A stretch of 64,000 nucleotides of DNA from Lentinula raphanica. Its lineage: Eukaryota; Basidiomycota; Agaricomycetes; Agaricales; Omphalotaceae. The stretch is from contig JANVFP010000027.1 of assembly GCA_027919835.1 (NCBI GenBank), positions 372,001 through 436,000 of the forward strand, given 5' to 3'. Under the pieces are notes generated by a model. It did no database searches, was not told the DNA's origin, and saw nothing but the letters and a program-made list of their open reading frames with translations. Below are positions 33,790 to 43,744 of this stretch, piece after piece. The position numbers and the translations under genes were made by a program. Position 1 is the stretch's first letter. Every line of letters begins with the position of its first letter.

Positions 33790-34432
33790 CGTTGAGATTT
33801 ATGTAGAGTCGGAACGTTGGTCATATGTAGTAAGTTGGACATCATGTATCAGTCGTCGATGGAACGAACGTACTTTGGATGCCAGATCTTTCGGAGTGTT
33901 GAACCTTTGTATGTCGAACGCAACATCTTCTTTCGACACAACCGGCTCTTCATCGACACAACCTCCACCGAGACGTCCTTGTTGTGCATATCATCCGGTT
34001 CAGCTGAGCGTCAAGGCCAAGGTCTCAACCTTTTGACATCATGCGAGGGATTGCAGTAAGCCCCAGAATCTAGTTTTGGTCGAGGTAGCGAGTCAGAGAA
34101 GGCGTGTTCAAGGAAATGTGGATATGTCGTGATCGATGGCTCAAGGTTTTAACCAGAGAAGTTTGAACCTTGGGGTTCGAATTTGTCACGGGAGAGCAGT
34201 TCGAGAGGTGTCATCTTGGAGGGGAATTGTAATTGTGTGTGTGCAACGAATCTGGATCAGAGTTTTTGAGCAGTGAGACCAGCAGTGTGAAGAAAAGGGC
34301 ATACGATGAATTCTTCTCTGTATTCGTTACTTCCGAGTCGCTATAACGGGTATTGAATATTGAACATCGATCCCTTGCACACGACCTCTGCCAAAATAAG
34401 ACCGTGAAACGATATGTAGATGTGAATAGAAG
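33790..34432 (-). repeat. Duplicated block Y, copy 2 (interrupted)
   Basis: It aligns with 30074-30700. Its outer end (TGGTTTTGGCCTGCATAAAGTATAC) resumes at about 35380 after the retrocopy insertion. Confidence 0.55.
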
Positions 34433-34449
34433 ACATTGAGCTAATGGGA
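34433..34449. repeat. 17-bp target site duplication of the retrocopy (left)
   Basis: ACATTGAGCTAATGGGA is repeated exactly at 35352-35368. Confidence 0.85.
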
Positions 34450-35351
34450 GGCTTCTTGATCTCGTACCACCACCATCTCGTAAATTTCCCACGCTTTTGT
34501 GAGGGCTTTTTTTCGCTCTTGGGGGCCACTTGATCATCAAGATCACTGCAGTGCCGCACCCTGCCACACGCACAGAGGACTATTCTTCATCTTCGAGCAG
34601 GACAGCTGATTAGTCTCAACACTACCTCCCTGGAGGGTACTGGACTGGAGGAATGGTGGGATTACTCCATTGTCTGGACCTTCTTGTGCCACTGGACACC
34701 ATCTTGGGCCATCGGCAGGCTTCTACCACCACTGATCATGCCAATCTACTCAACCTGTCTTCTTTCGAGCCATTTCTTCATCCTCATCCTGTTTTGACCT
34801 CAACACCATTCCTTTGTTCATGCCTCATGGCAGTTGTATTGGGAACCACACATGTTTTCCACCCAGCATATTCACACGCCCACACTGGTCAGAAGCTCAG
34901 GCCTTCCGCAGGGACTTCGTCCACCCCTGGCTGCCGCCCGGCCTCGCCACCCGACAAAATGAGTTGTACGGCTTCCAGTAGCAGCTTGATCACTGCACTG
35001 TGATGGCATGTGCCTGACAACTTGCTCTGCAGCATTGGGCTGGGAGGGAGTTGAGGTTGGAGCTTTGGAGAAGGGAGGGGATTTGGGAAGGAGATGGAAA
35101 GGGGACTGAGAGGTTTGTGATTGACACTTTCTTCACTTCGGCGTTACAGCCAAGTGCTTCTTACTGGCGATTTCTTCGCTGCGAGTCCCATCCAGATGGG
35201 CTCCATTTTGTTGTGTGTTCATGCTCTTTATGCCATATGCTAGTTATATTTTCTGTAGTTCTACCTACAGCTGTCGTCGTGTAATGCCTACCATATCCTT
35301 AGGGACAGAGGGCAATAAACAAGGATCCAAAAAAAAAAAAAAAAAAAAAAA
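34450..35351 (+). mobile_element. Poly(A)-tailed retrocopy / non-LTR retroposon insertion (902 bp)
   Basis: The segment ends with AATAAA (35314-35319), nine bases, then a run of 23 A (35329-35351), and is bounded by 17-bp direct repeats. These are hallmarks of LINE-type target-primed reverse transcription. The paralogous block Y copy at 30560-30700 shows an empty site. The longest plus frame (34653-35003) has no recognisable domain, so the source may be a non-coding or 5'-truncated transcript, or a truncated LINE 3' end. Terminal AATAAA favours a Pol II transcript over a tRNA-derived SINE. Confidence 0.82.
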
Positions 35352-35368
35352 ACATTGAGCTAATGGGA
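35352..35368. repeat. 17-bp target site duplication of the retrocopy (right)
   Basis: ACATTGAGCTAATGGGA, directly after the poly(A) run. Confidence 0.85.
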
Positions 35369-35446
35369 TTGTGGAGAGTCTCCGGGTGGTTGGTTTTGGC
35401 CTGCATAAAGTATACGTGTCAGAGTGAGAATTTGCGTCAAACTAGT

Positions 35447-35712
35447 GATGTACCGAGCGAATAACGAGTTGAACTTTCCGGAAGCACCGTGAACAAATGC
35501 TTTGTCGAACTCCATAGCGAGGATGAGGGCCACAGTCTTCTTGAACCAATTGTGCTTGTGTACAACAACGCGAGGGTTCTTGAGAACTGCGTCAACAGTA
35601 GCATGGAGCGATTTGGCGTCTCCCAGGTCAAGGTTGCTTTCCAAATTCTCGCTCGTTCTCCACTGAACCAAAAATCGGTTTGCGCCGACGCTGTCGATGA
35701 AGCGACGCCTCT
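35447..35712 (-). pseudogene. Orphan protein-like exon of unknown family
   Basis: A minus frame with coding-like composition contains NLDLGDAKSLHATVDAVLKN, VHKHNWFKKTVALILAM and FVHGASGKFNSLFARYIT. It ends near a possible donor and is preceded by in-frame stops, so upstream exons are missing or unrecognised. No matching counterpart was seen in block Y copy 1. Possibly a remnant of a larger gene. Confidence 0.4.
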
Positions 35713-35739
35713 ATAGATCAATTCCTCAGTTGCGTGTCA

Positions 35740-36230
35740 AGTAAGGTGTATCATCGCTATGAGCAGGTATGCTGCAGCGGACTGCAAAGGATATATCGGA
35801 GTAGCGTCAGATGGTCAAGCTAATCGAGCACCTGTACATGTTGTCGATGTGGTAGAAAGCGAAAAGAATTCAAATTGCCCGTCGGGTTGCCAAATTAGGC
35901 ACTTTTCCGGCATCAATGGCTACGACCAGGCTCCAGCATCCTACCTCACTTGACTGTACCATCTCTGTGCACTCCTAGTTGTCCCTAGCTGTTAGTCGAT
36001 CCCGATTCAAAGCACAACAAAGCACCGTCTCTCCAAGTCAAATCATTACGATCCTTGCCAGTGTTCACGCATTCAAGCTCAAGTTCGATCAAACTGGCAG
36101 CTGGCTCTCTCTCTGTTCTCAAACTGACAGAGTCAGAGTATCGAAAGCACGAATACATATTCGGGGTACGTCGAAGAGTTCGTCATATGTACTGAGAATG
36201 AAGAAATTCTACAACGGGACTTCGTTTTAG
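35740..36230. other. No gene recognised
   Basis: Only short frames without splice continuity. The right end approaches the downstream block Z of gene G. Confidence 0.35.
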
Positions 36231-36231
36231 G

Positions 36232-36478
36232 TCTGAAATCACATCAGTCGCTTGTCATATCCCACCAGAGCCGGAGAACGCGAAGACTCTGATGAAAGAC
36301 CGGACGTTCTCCCTCCCTTTGCCTTTGTTGTTGTGTAAATAAGAAAGAAAGAAGAAGAACGTAAGAATCGATGAAGCTGAAGAATGGTACGCAATCGCCG
36401 AAACCCAGTCCGAGAACCCGTCGAGTCCTGATACTCTCTCAATCCACCTCGGGTCGTTTCCCTTCGAACACAGGAGAA
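36232..36478 (-). other. Conserved downstream block Z of gene G
   Basis: After the stop of gene G: TTCTCCTGTGTTCG, an acceptor-like ATCAG|GACTCGACGGG, and ACAACAAAGGCAAAGGGAGG. It is homologous to 5890-6159 and 58377-58660. Confidence 0.5.
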
Positions 36479-37289
36479 TCAAGACATGGCCATGCGGCGA
36501 CGCTCAGCCATGCGGTGACGCTCATCCATTTCCCTGTAGACTTCCCTCAGCTCAAGATCCTTCGGTATTGCATCGATTTTGAAGTGGCGTAGTGGACCTA
36601 TGGGATCGGAGGGAAGGGGGATAGAAGCGGAATCGTCTGGGAAGCGTACGACAGCGCCATCTATTCCAAAATTGATCCTCATATTGACCGGAGTGGGCAC
36701 CACCCAATATGTGTCAAGCGGCATATCTGCTGCCTCTGCGGTAAACGCCACGCTGTGCAGCGTTCGAGAATCCTTGTTGATGATCAGAGCCGCACCCACA
36801 GTTGTGACCTGCCAAGACCAGGAACCCGGGGGATGGATGGGTTCCACGTCACTAGTATCGTCATGTTGAGCCGTGATTCCTATGGATCCGAACACCCTGT
36901 TTTCAACAGCATCTTTGGACCACTGTTTGATTTCTTCCATGAAAGTGTGATTCGATTGTACCAAGGCCCTGGCTATTTCGTTAGCTCCGATGAACCGATA
37001 GGTTATTCCGGAAGGGCTTGGGTGTTCAGCAGGGCTTGGGTGTTCAGCAGAGCTTGGGCGTTTAGCAGGGCTTGGGTGTCTGTGAGCGGCACCTTTTTCA
37101 TGGTGTGCCTTCAATTGCTGAGACCCAGACTCGTCAACAGATGGAGTGTTAACGTACTTTGCATTGAGAGTAGATGTGAGTCAAAGGTATGTCGATATAT
37201 CCATGCCAAAAACGTACCGAAAACCCAAGCTTCGGAAGTCCATACGTAGCAGAGACTAGTCCCAGAAGCAGAACAATACTGAAGCGCAT
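36479..37289 (-). CDS. Small secreted protein with HPSPA repeats (gene G)
   Basis: Exons 37289..37218 and 37156..36479, with a 61-nt phase-0 intron (GTACGT...TGCAAAG), encode about 249 aa. The signal peptide is MRFSIVLLLGLVSATYG. A His/Pro/Ser linker with repeats (HPSPAKRPSSAEHPSPAEHP) follows, then YRFIGANEIARALVQSNH, the core QWSKDAVENRVFGSIGI, SWSWQVTTVGAALIINKDSR, PLDTYWVVPTPVNMRINFG and a charged, Met/Arg-rich C-terminus. It is closest to gene I (shared TYWVVPTPVNM) and gene B. No domain known; secreted. Confidence 0.78.
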
Positions 37290-37830
37290 GTTGGTCGAAT
37301 ATCGGAAACAGAGAATTCGGCTGTGCAAATCGTCGGTGAGCCGGAGACGGAGACGGGAACACAAGCTGAACGGGACTCACAGTGTCAAAAGGAACGTTTA
37401 ATGAAGATTCTTGATGATCGTGAATAGAGTCCAGGAATCTCTGGAAATCTGGGTTGAGTAAAGGCATATGCGAGGTATATGATCACACACCTTACTGATG
37501 AAGACGAGCGATTCGGCAGTGGGCCACAAAAAACGTCGACCAAAGTTAAGATCGAGATGCAAAGCAATTGAAGAAAGCGTTGAGAGTGCAGAGACAAGAA
37601 ACCAAAAGTATTTCCACGACCAGCGGGAAAAATTTTTGGGTGTTGAAATCGAAGGGCGATGGTGAAAAAGACCAGCTGAGATGAAGGGGAAGGTTCGGAG
37701 TCGCTTGAAGGTTTATATGTGGATTTTTCGAGTCAGTAATTCGACTCCGAGTGGCTGGGCAAGGCCGGGTTTGTAAAAAAAAATTTGGACATCTGTGACA
37801 ATCTATCCGGTCGCAAATTGCGCTTGTTTT
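37290..37830 (-). promoter_or_regulatory. Promoter and 5' leader of gene G
   Basis: GTCGCAAATTGCGCTTGTT spans 37810-37827, a GGTCGTGGAAATA block lies near 37622-37610, and the leader donor TTCATCAGTAAGG near 37494. An aaaaaaaaa tract lies at about 37776. Confidence 0.6.
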
Positions 37831-38119
37831 AAGTTTTCATGAGCTTCCCGTAGGAGCAGGTCGGTGCCCTGAAGTATACCCATGCGGATCATTAGCGATT
37901 TTTGCTCGTTCAACATCGGTAAGCGTCGGAGTTGTCAGTCTTCGTTTGTTGCCTATAGTGAGCATCGCGCACCACCCTCCAAGGTCTATGGACCAGAAAG
38001 TTGAACCCTGAGTACTGCCTGAGTAGTAGACTGGCCAGTAGCTTTAACATGTGGTATCACATCGCGGCTGATATTTGCGGTACTGAACGCTCGTGGAGTT
38101 GACGAGAACAGGAGAGGGA

Positions 38120-38420
38120 TTTACATACACCGCGATCGATGGCCGAAGGTTTTAACCAGAGAAGTTGGACTTCGTCGTTCGAGTTGGTAGCAAAGAGCAG
38201 GTCGGAAGGTTAGTTGTAAGGGAGTTGTGATTGTGTTCGACGAATCTGGAAGCGTGATTGGATTATAAGTGAGACCAGCAGTTACTAGAAAGTCCATACG
38301 ATATCGGATTCTCTCTGTATTCGTGACTTCGCTTATCGATGCCTTGCACACGATCCCTGCCAAACGAGCGCGTTGAAATGATGAGTCGATAATTAAATGG
38401 TATGTTGAACGTTATTCTTT
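38120..38420 (-). repeat. Duplicated block Y, copy 3 (partial)
   Basis: It shares CGAAGGTTTTAACCAGAGAA, AGAGCAGGTCGGAAGGTTAG and CCTTGCACACGA.C with copies 1 and 2; the remainder is lost. Confidence 0.45.
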
Positions 38421-38595
38421 GCTCGTTCCGATTGATGACCGTCGATGGTCCATGGAAAACCTTGAGTCAGAGTCTTGAGATCTTGTATGTCAATTGCAAC
38501 GCGTGCCAACGCCCCGCCTTCTTGAAGTGCTTCGAACTCATCATGATCAGCTATCCACTACCACCTACTACCACAAACTCTCCATTCAGACAGAT

Positions 38596-38823
38596 TCAGA
38601 CAACCAACTGACGTTCAGACGTACTTATGTTCTTTACTCCATCAACCGTCCAAGCTGAGCCCTCAAACTCGTCCTTCCAGCCATCACCTCCGTGAGTCAA
38701 TCTCGCCAAAAGTAAATGGGTACGTCCTTCTGGATCAACATGCGCGAGGGTATGATCGTTATGAGGGTTTCCTGAAATTTGCGGAGCATCGTTGGAGATA
38801 GCCTGAGCAGAAAACACGGTCAA
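38596..38823 (-). other. Isolated exon-like frame, unknown
   Basis: After a TGCTCAG acceptor-like site the frame reads AISNDAPQISGNPHNDHTLA and HLLLARLTHGGDGWKDEFEG, which looks protein-like, but no partner exons could be joined. Probably a fragment of a decayed gene. Confidence 0.3.
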
Positions 38824-39359
38824 ACGCGTCGAAAGGAGTATTTGAAATCATAAAAGTTGTCGTTGATGTCTGCAGAAACTTGATTTCAATGATCGAAACA
38901 AGGTAGTGAGGAAAGGGCGCGTTGGAAACGCTCGTCGCTGGAAGCCCGAAATTTCGACCAGATGGAGCTTGAGCATGAGTCCAAGTCTGTAGCGAAAAGG
39001 AGGACGTGGAATCATTTCGGAGGTGATTTGTATGATGGATGGTCGAGTGTCAGTGAGTGGAACTCTTCAAGCTTCAGCGCTTCAAGCTGGCTGCTGAGTC
39101 AGAGGGCTCTCTGCTTCGACATTCACCCAGCAATTTCCGGCGACCATCTTGAAAGTTGACAACCACTTTATACAGTAACATCATCATGATTCATCCTCCT
39201 CTAGCTTTCTATGTAACCGAACGTCGCCGTCTTGAGTCTTGACGCATACGCATAAGTAAGTACCGTGCTCCATTTCTTCTTCGCATGACAGAAGTTTGGA
39301 TACTGAACATTGTACATAGCTAGGACAGAAACAAGACAGAACGATACGAGGACCTGGCT

Positions 39360-40148
39360 TTATACATTCCGTACACGGAGCTGATGCCAGGGAGTCACTT
39401 CCAGCCACTGTCGGATGAAATTGAGCTGGTTCTGTCTAAAGCTATCATCCACGTCCTGAAATTTCTTCACCATCTCTGCATCTTTGCCTTCCCAAGAAAT
39501 CCACAACTCCGCGTAGTTTTCGTACTGTGTAGGATCATGGGATTCTTGATCGTAGCGTTCATCATTACCCTTCCAATCCCGAAAGGTCACCTTATTTCGT
39601 TTCTGCCCACAATCAGCCACGACATTCACCATACTGGTCCCCGGTACTTTCACAATGTTGTCACCTGTCATAGTCTTCGCTTCGTCGCTCGATACCACAC
39701 TCCATTTGTTGTCTTTCTTGAGCAAAACCACTTGGAAATTAGTGAGGTGGAACTCCCAGTCGCGTGCGTCACCTTCGAACCCCACGCCGCCGTAAGGTTT
39801 GTACTCAGGAGATTGGAGTCCCATCGATTTGAATATCCTGCGGACAACATCGCCGGTCCATTCCTGAGCGTCTTCCCTCGTATTCGTGCCAAGTTTCGAC
39901 TTAAATTCAGTTGACACCGGTTTGTAGCTCCCATTCTGCTCATAGGCAACCGTGAATGACTCCACTCTCTTTGACCCTTTAACAGGGTCTTTGTTGGGTG
40001 GCTTAGCGGCAAGACCATCACAATCAGTGAAATGTATATCAGGCCATCTGTATTAGAAACTTACTGTCTGAAAGTGCGGCAGCCCAGGTTTTGGAAGGCC
40101 ATACGTAGCAGAGACCAGACCCAAGAGAAAAACGGCACTGAAGCGCAT
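39360..40148 (-). CDS. Small secreted protein, TREE-type (gene F)
   Basis: Exons 40148..40065 and 40001..39360, with a 63-nt phase-0 intron (GTAAGT...CGCTAAG), encode about 241 aa. The signal peptide is MRFSAVFLLGLVSATYG. The mature region has KSKLGTNTREDAQEWTGDVV, FKSMGLQSP, DWEFHLTNFQVVLLKKDNKW, MVNVVADC and WEGKDAEMVKKFQDV, then a tail ending near WLEVTPWHQLRV. It is the TREE-type member most similar to D and E, but with a longer C-terminus. Frame intact; secreted; function unknown. Confidence 0.78.
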
Positions 40149-40690
40149 GTTCGTTGGATAGAGAAACTGAAAAATCGGCTATGTAAGATGTTCAGAACAT
40201 GACATCGAGGCGAAACGGTATCATCAACTCACAGCGGAGGAATTGTCTAGAGAAGCTGATGATCGTGAAGGAGCGCGACAAGAGAGACCAGGAATACCTG
40301 AAGACCGGAAATGAGCAAAAGCGTATGTAATTTCTATAGTTGAACATCTTACAGATGAGCGGTTCGGCAGTCCGGGGCAGCAAAAACTTTTGAAGGCACA
40401 GGCGAAGAGAGCAGGCGAAGAAAGCGTTGAGAGAGCACAGAAGAACGAGACGGTATTTCCACGGCCAGCGGGGAAACTTTTTTTTGGCGTTGAGATCGAA
40501 GGGCGTTGAACTAGACTAGCTGGGTTGAGGAAACAGATGGGCCTCTGGCCCTCGACTTATACGTTTTTTGCCTCAAGTGCCGATGGATTTTGTCAGGACC
40601 AATCGATTTCAGTCGATTTGCAACTCTTTGATGTGAGCCCGGGCCTATGCAAGCTCGCTTAGACTGAGGTCGTTTCACGTTCATCTGTAT
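40149..40690 (-). promoter_or_regulatory. Promoter and 5' leader of gene F
   Basis: A GGCCGTGGAAATA block is near 40466-40454 and the AGGACCAATCGATTTCAGTCG block near 40596-40616. The GCGCTTGT half of the distal element is missing. The leader donor TCATCTGTAAGAT is near 40357. Confidence 0.55.
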
Positions 40691-40719
40691 GTAGTCGCTT
40701 GCTTCAAGTTTCACCTGGC

Positions 40720-40950
40720 TTCAGAAAGTCAGCATCAATAGGTATTTTCAAACTACACTCCAAGAACATTATACGCGATATCGATTCGCAGTCTCTCGAC
40801 TTTATACCTCTTTCCACTGTTTCCGGGCGGCAGAGCTGGACAGAACGGAATAGAGCGAAAATCACTATCAGAGTAAGCAGTGCACGGCCCACACAAGAGT
40901 CCACGCGCACGGGTCATCGGGTTGTGATCCAGGTGGAAACAGGTGGATCG
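40720..40950 (-). repeat. Far-upstream conserved block X (gene F copy)
   Basis: AAAGTCAGCATCAATAGG, CACTGTTTCCGGGCGGCAGA, AAAATCACTATCAGAGTAAG and TGATCCAGGTGGAAACAG are shared with the other copies, most closely with 7625-7810. Confidence 0.5.
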
Positions 40951-41517
40951 CATAGAACCGTAACAGCCTACATCGCCTTCATCGATTGAGCCAAGAACGA
41001 GTACTCAGTACTGTATGTATCCTGATGAATATCCTGAGAATTCCCTCACCCCGAAGTGTCGAAGGGTTGTATCGACCGGTGCAGCAATCGTATCGATGAT
41101 CAGACCAGTGATTCAAACATCTACTGCTGCACACGATGTACGAACGGCGGTGCATTCAATGCACCATCAGCGTCGGGATATCGGATATACATGTTGAATC
41201 CTATCAAACGATCGTTGAGGAGACTCGGAATCAGATGTCAGCAAAAGAAACCTCACAAGCCTTCATTCAGCACGAAGCTGTGCATCCTACATACTGACGC
41301 GGAGCCGTACACTCCCGAATCTGAGGCCATTTCGACGAGACAAACACGCACGCCTCAACAGGCCATTCATGCTTAGAGGATGGACGAGATAAGAGGAATG
41401 GGAATGCAGACATTGGGGAGCACCGCGAGTGCTGTATACGAAAACGAGGTCGAGAGGAATACAGGTGCAAGAAAACGAACGACCGGTCTGTGCGTGTATG
41501 AGCCGTGGAAGACAGGA

Positions 41518-42243
41518 CTAGGAGGGCAATACCGGGGTCAGGAGAGGAGAGGGAGGGAGAGTACGCGACACTGTTTTGGCGAACGTGTCGAATTTCCTGA
41601 AAAGATCCATATCCTTGTTGGTCAACCTGATTCCAAGTACAGTATCGGCAACATGATATCGTCTGTTATTTTTGAAGATCACGGCAGCCACCGCACCACG
41701 AAACTGTACCTCCACTATGCACGGAGTCAGGGTTGCGGATATCGGTTCATCCTCTGTAGTTAACAGGAGTTTGGAAGTCACAATGCCCTGGTACCAGTCT
41801 TCGTTATGAACGACCACCGACAAGTCTCGAGTCCTGAGCTTGAATTGAAAGCGTCGCGGATTACCAACGTAATCGTATACGTTGCCTGTCCGACGTAACT
41901 CGACAGTGACTCCTAGGGCTGCCTTGAATATTCTGTGTTCGATGAGATCCTTAACCCAGTCCTGAATTTCTTCGTTCAAAGCCCGGTTCTCGTCTACCCC
42001 CAACTTCTTGTCAAGATCACCCGGGCTTTCTGAGAGTACGTACTCATATTCGATTGGACCGGCTGGTTTTCGATTATGGACTAATCGCTGGAGGGCCTGA
42101 GCAGCGGGTTTGGATTCATACGTCTGAGTTGAAAATAAGCCGCTGCTCTTGTTCTCAGTGCTAGAGGAACGTACCAGACGCAGCGCAGGCATTGCGTATG
42201 TGGCAGACAGGATTCCCAACAGCAAGAAGGGTGTAATTTTCAT
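41518..42243 (-). CDS. Small secreted protein, H-type, with in-frame intron (gene H)
   Basis: Exons 42243..42175 and 42123..41518 encode about 224 aa. The intron (42174-42124, GTACGT...CAACTCAG) is 51 nt, has no stop and is in frame, so an unspliced transcript would give a protein 17 residues longer. I prefer splicing because donor sequence and position match genes B, G and I. The signal peptide is MKITPFLLLGILSATYA. The core is EIQDWVKDLIEHRIFKAALG, then RRFQFKLRTRDLSVVVHNED, QFRGAVAAVIFKNNRRYHVA and LGIRLTNKDMDLFRKFDTF. Truncated relatives are A0, A and H2. Function unknown; secreted. Confidence 0.78.
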   Translation of the reverse strand: MKITPFLLLGILSATYAMPALRLVRSSSTENKSSGLFSTQTYESKPAAQALQRLVHNRKPAGPIEYEYVLSESPGDLDKKLGVDENRALNEEIQDWVKDLIEHRIFKAALGVTVELRRTGNVYDYVGNPRRFQFKLRTRDLSVVVHNEDWYQGIVTSKLLLTTEDEPISATLTPCIVEVQFRGAVAAVIFKNNRRYHVADTVLGIRLTNKDMDLFRKFDTFAKTVSRTLPPSPLLTPVLPS

Positions 42244-42690
42244 GTTGACGGTGTAGATGAAGATGAAATTGCTGTGGGGACATAAGTCATGTTCAGAACG
42301 TGCAAGATGATGCAAAACGGGGTCATCTGAAGGCTCACAGTGGACGACGATCCGGGAATCCAGGGATGCCTGAAAGTTTGAGAATGAGTAAAGCATAAAG
42401 TTCCGAACGCAATCTATCTTACGAGTGCAGATATGAAGCCGGGAGTGGGCGGGGACGGTGGAGCGAGACAGAAAGACAGTGATTGGCAAATTTCGAAGAA
42501 ACGGCTGTTGAAATGGAGGTGGCCGAAAGAGTAGAGAGAATATGGCAAATTTTCACGTCCAGCGTGCAAATCAAGATGTCGATACGACCAGTGAATAACC
42601 GAGATGAAGTTAAAAGCTGAAGGCAACTTGGTGTTTTTGAGTCAAGGGCACTGCCATGAACCGCGTCGAAATTCGCGCTTGTACAGTGGA
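42244..42690 (-). promoter_or_regulatory. Promoter and 5' leader of gene H
   Basis: GTCGAAATTCGCGCTTGT spans 42665-42682. A diverged GGACGTGAAAATTT block lies near 42564-42551. Confidence 0.55.
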
Positions 42691-43744
42691 TAATTATGTA
42701 ATCTGCTAGTCAGCTTCGCTAAGTCATCGTTCCACCTCGAGCTGGCATGATAGCTCGTCCATTGACCGTCATAGTATTTTTCCAGTCACCCGAGTTATAT
42801 CCTTTTGTAATTCGAGTACTGTCAAAGGTCTGGGATCCTTTTGCTTCTAGAACCAAACGCGAGCCTCGATAGTACGCTCAAAGACGACTCCCAGATTGCA
42901 CGAAAACCGCAGTTTCACATCTTCAGAAATCGTATGTAGTGCCACTACCCCATAGCAGAAGCACCGTTGTAGATGATCACAAATAATGTGAGGTTGTACA
43001 TTTGAGCCGGAGGTTTCTCAGCTTGCACACCGCGCGGAGCATTCTCTTCGAAACAATTAAATAACAAGCATGATCGTCGGATAGTGACAACCCACGCGGG
43101 AAATCGTAGACTTAGTCTCCCTAGGCAGACTCTTGTAAGCAAAGCTTACTGAATAAGAATGCACATTCAAACATATTCTAGAATCGGTTCTACGCGCGAG
43201 GTCAGTACTCGATGTTACATCCTCGAACGAAAAAAACAGACTTACCCATCTCAACGCTGTCTACAAAACCACTCAACCGGTCAAATGTATATCGCAAGGT
43301 GACAACGGGTGTTGGACGTACCAGGACGTACCAAAACAGCTTGGATATGGGAGTGCAACGAGATAAAAAGCCAAAAAATCAAGGATAATAACAAATAACA
43401 AATAAATCAACATATTGCAAGCAAGAAGGAGGAAGATTGGGGAATTGAGATTGAAAACAGGCAAATTGGAAAGCACTATGATGTATACGATATAAGTACT
43501 GCGTGTAATTGAAAGCGACTATCAAAGCAACAGAGAATCCACGAACGACGGTGCGCGAAGTGATTGAAATGACATGACCGATATTATCCACGAAAGAGCA
43601 AAGATTAAACTGAGACTGCAAAGAGAAGTATGTAAACACAAAGAAAGAAGGAAAGGACTGGAAGTGAGCGACTGCTGCAGGAGAATATGACAAACCCACC
43701 CAACAGGCATAAATTACACGGAAGTTTCAATCATGAATCTGTTC
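42691..43744. other. Intergenic, no gene recognised
   Basis: It contains the 3' flank of the membrane-protein gene. Minus frames around 43380-43700 are hydrophobic but AT-rich and unsupported. Confidence 0.35.

Noticed and set aside
34653..35003. Protein-coding gene inside the retrocopy
   Set aside because: The frame is low in recognisable motifs, has no splice or family support, and sits in a processed-transcript insertion.
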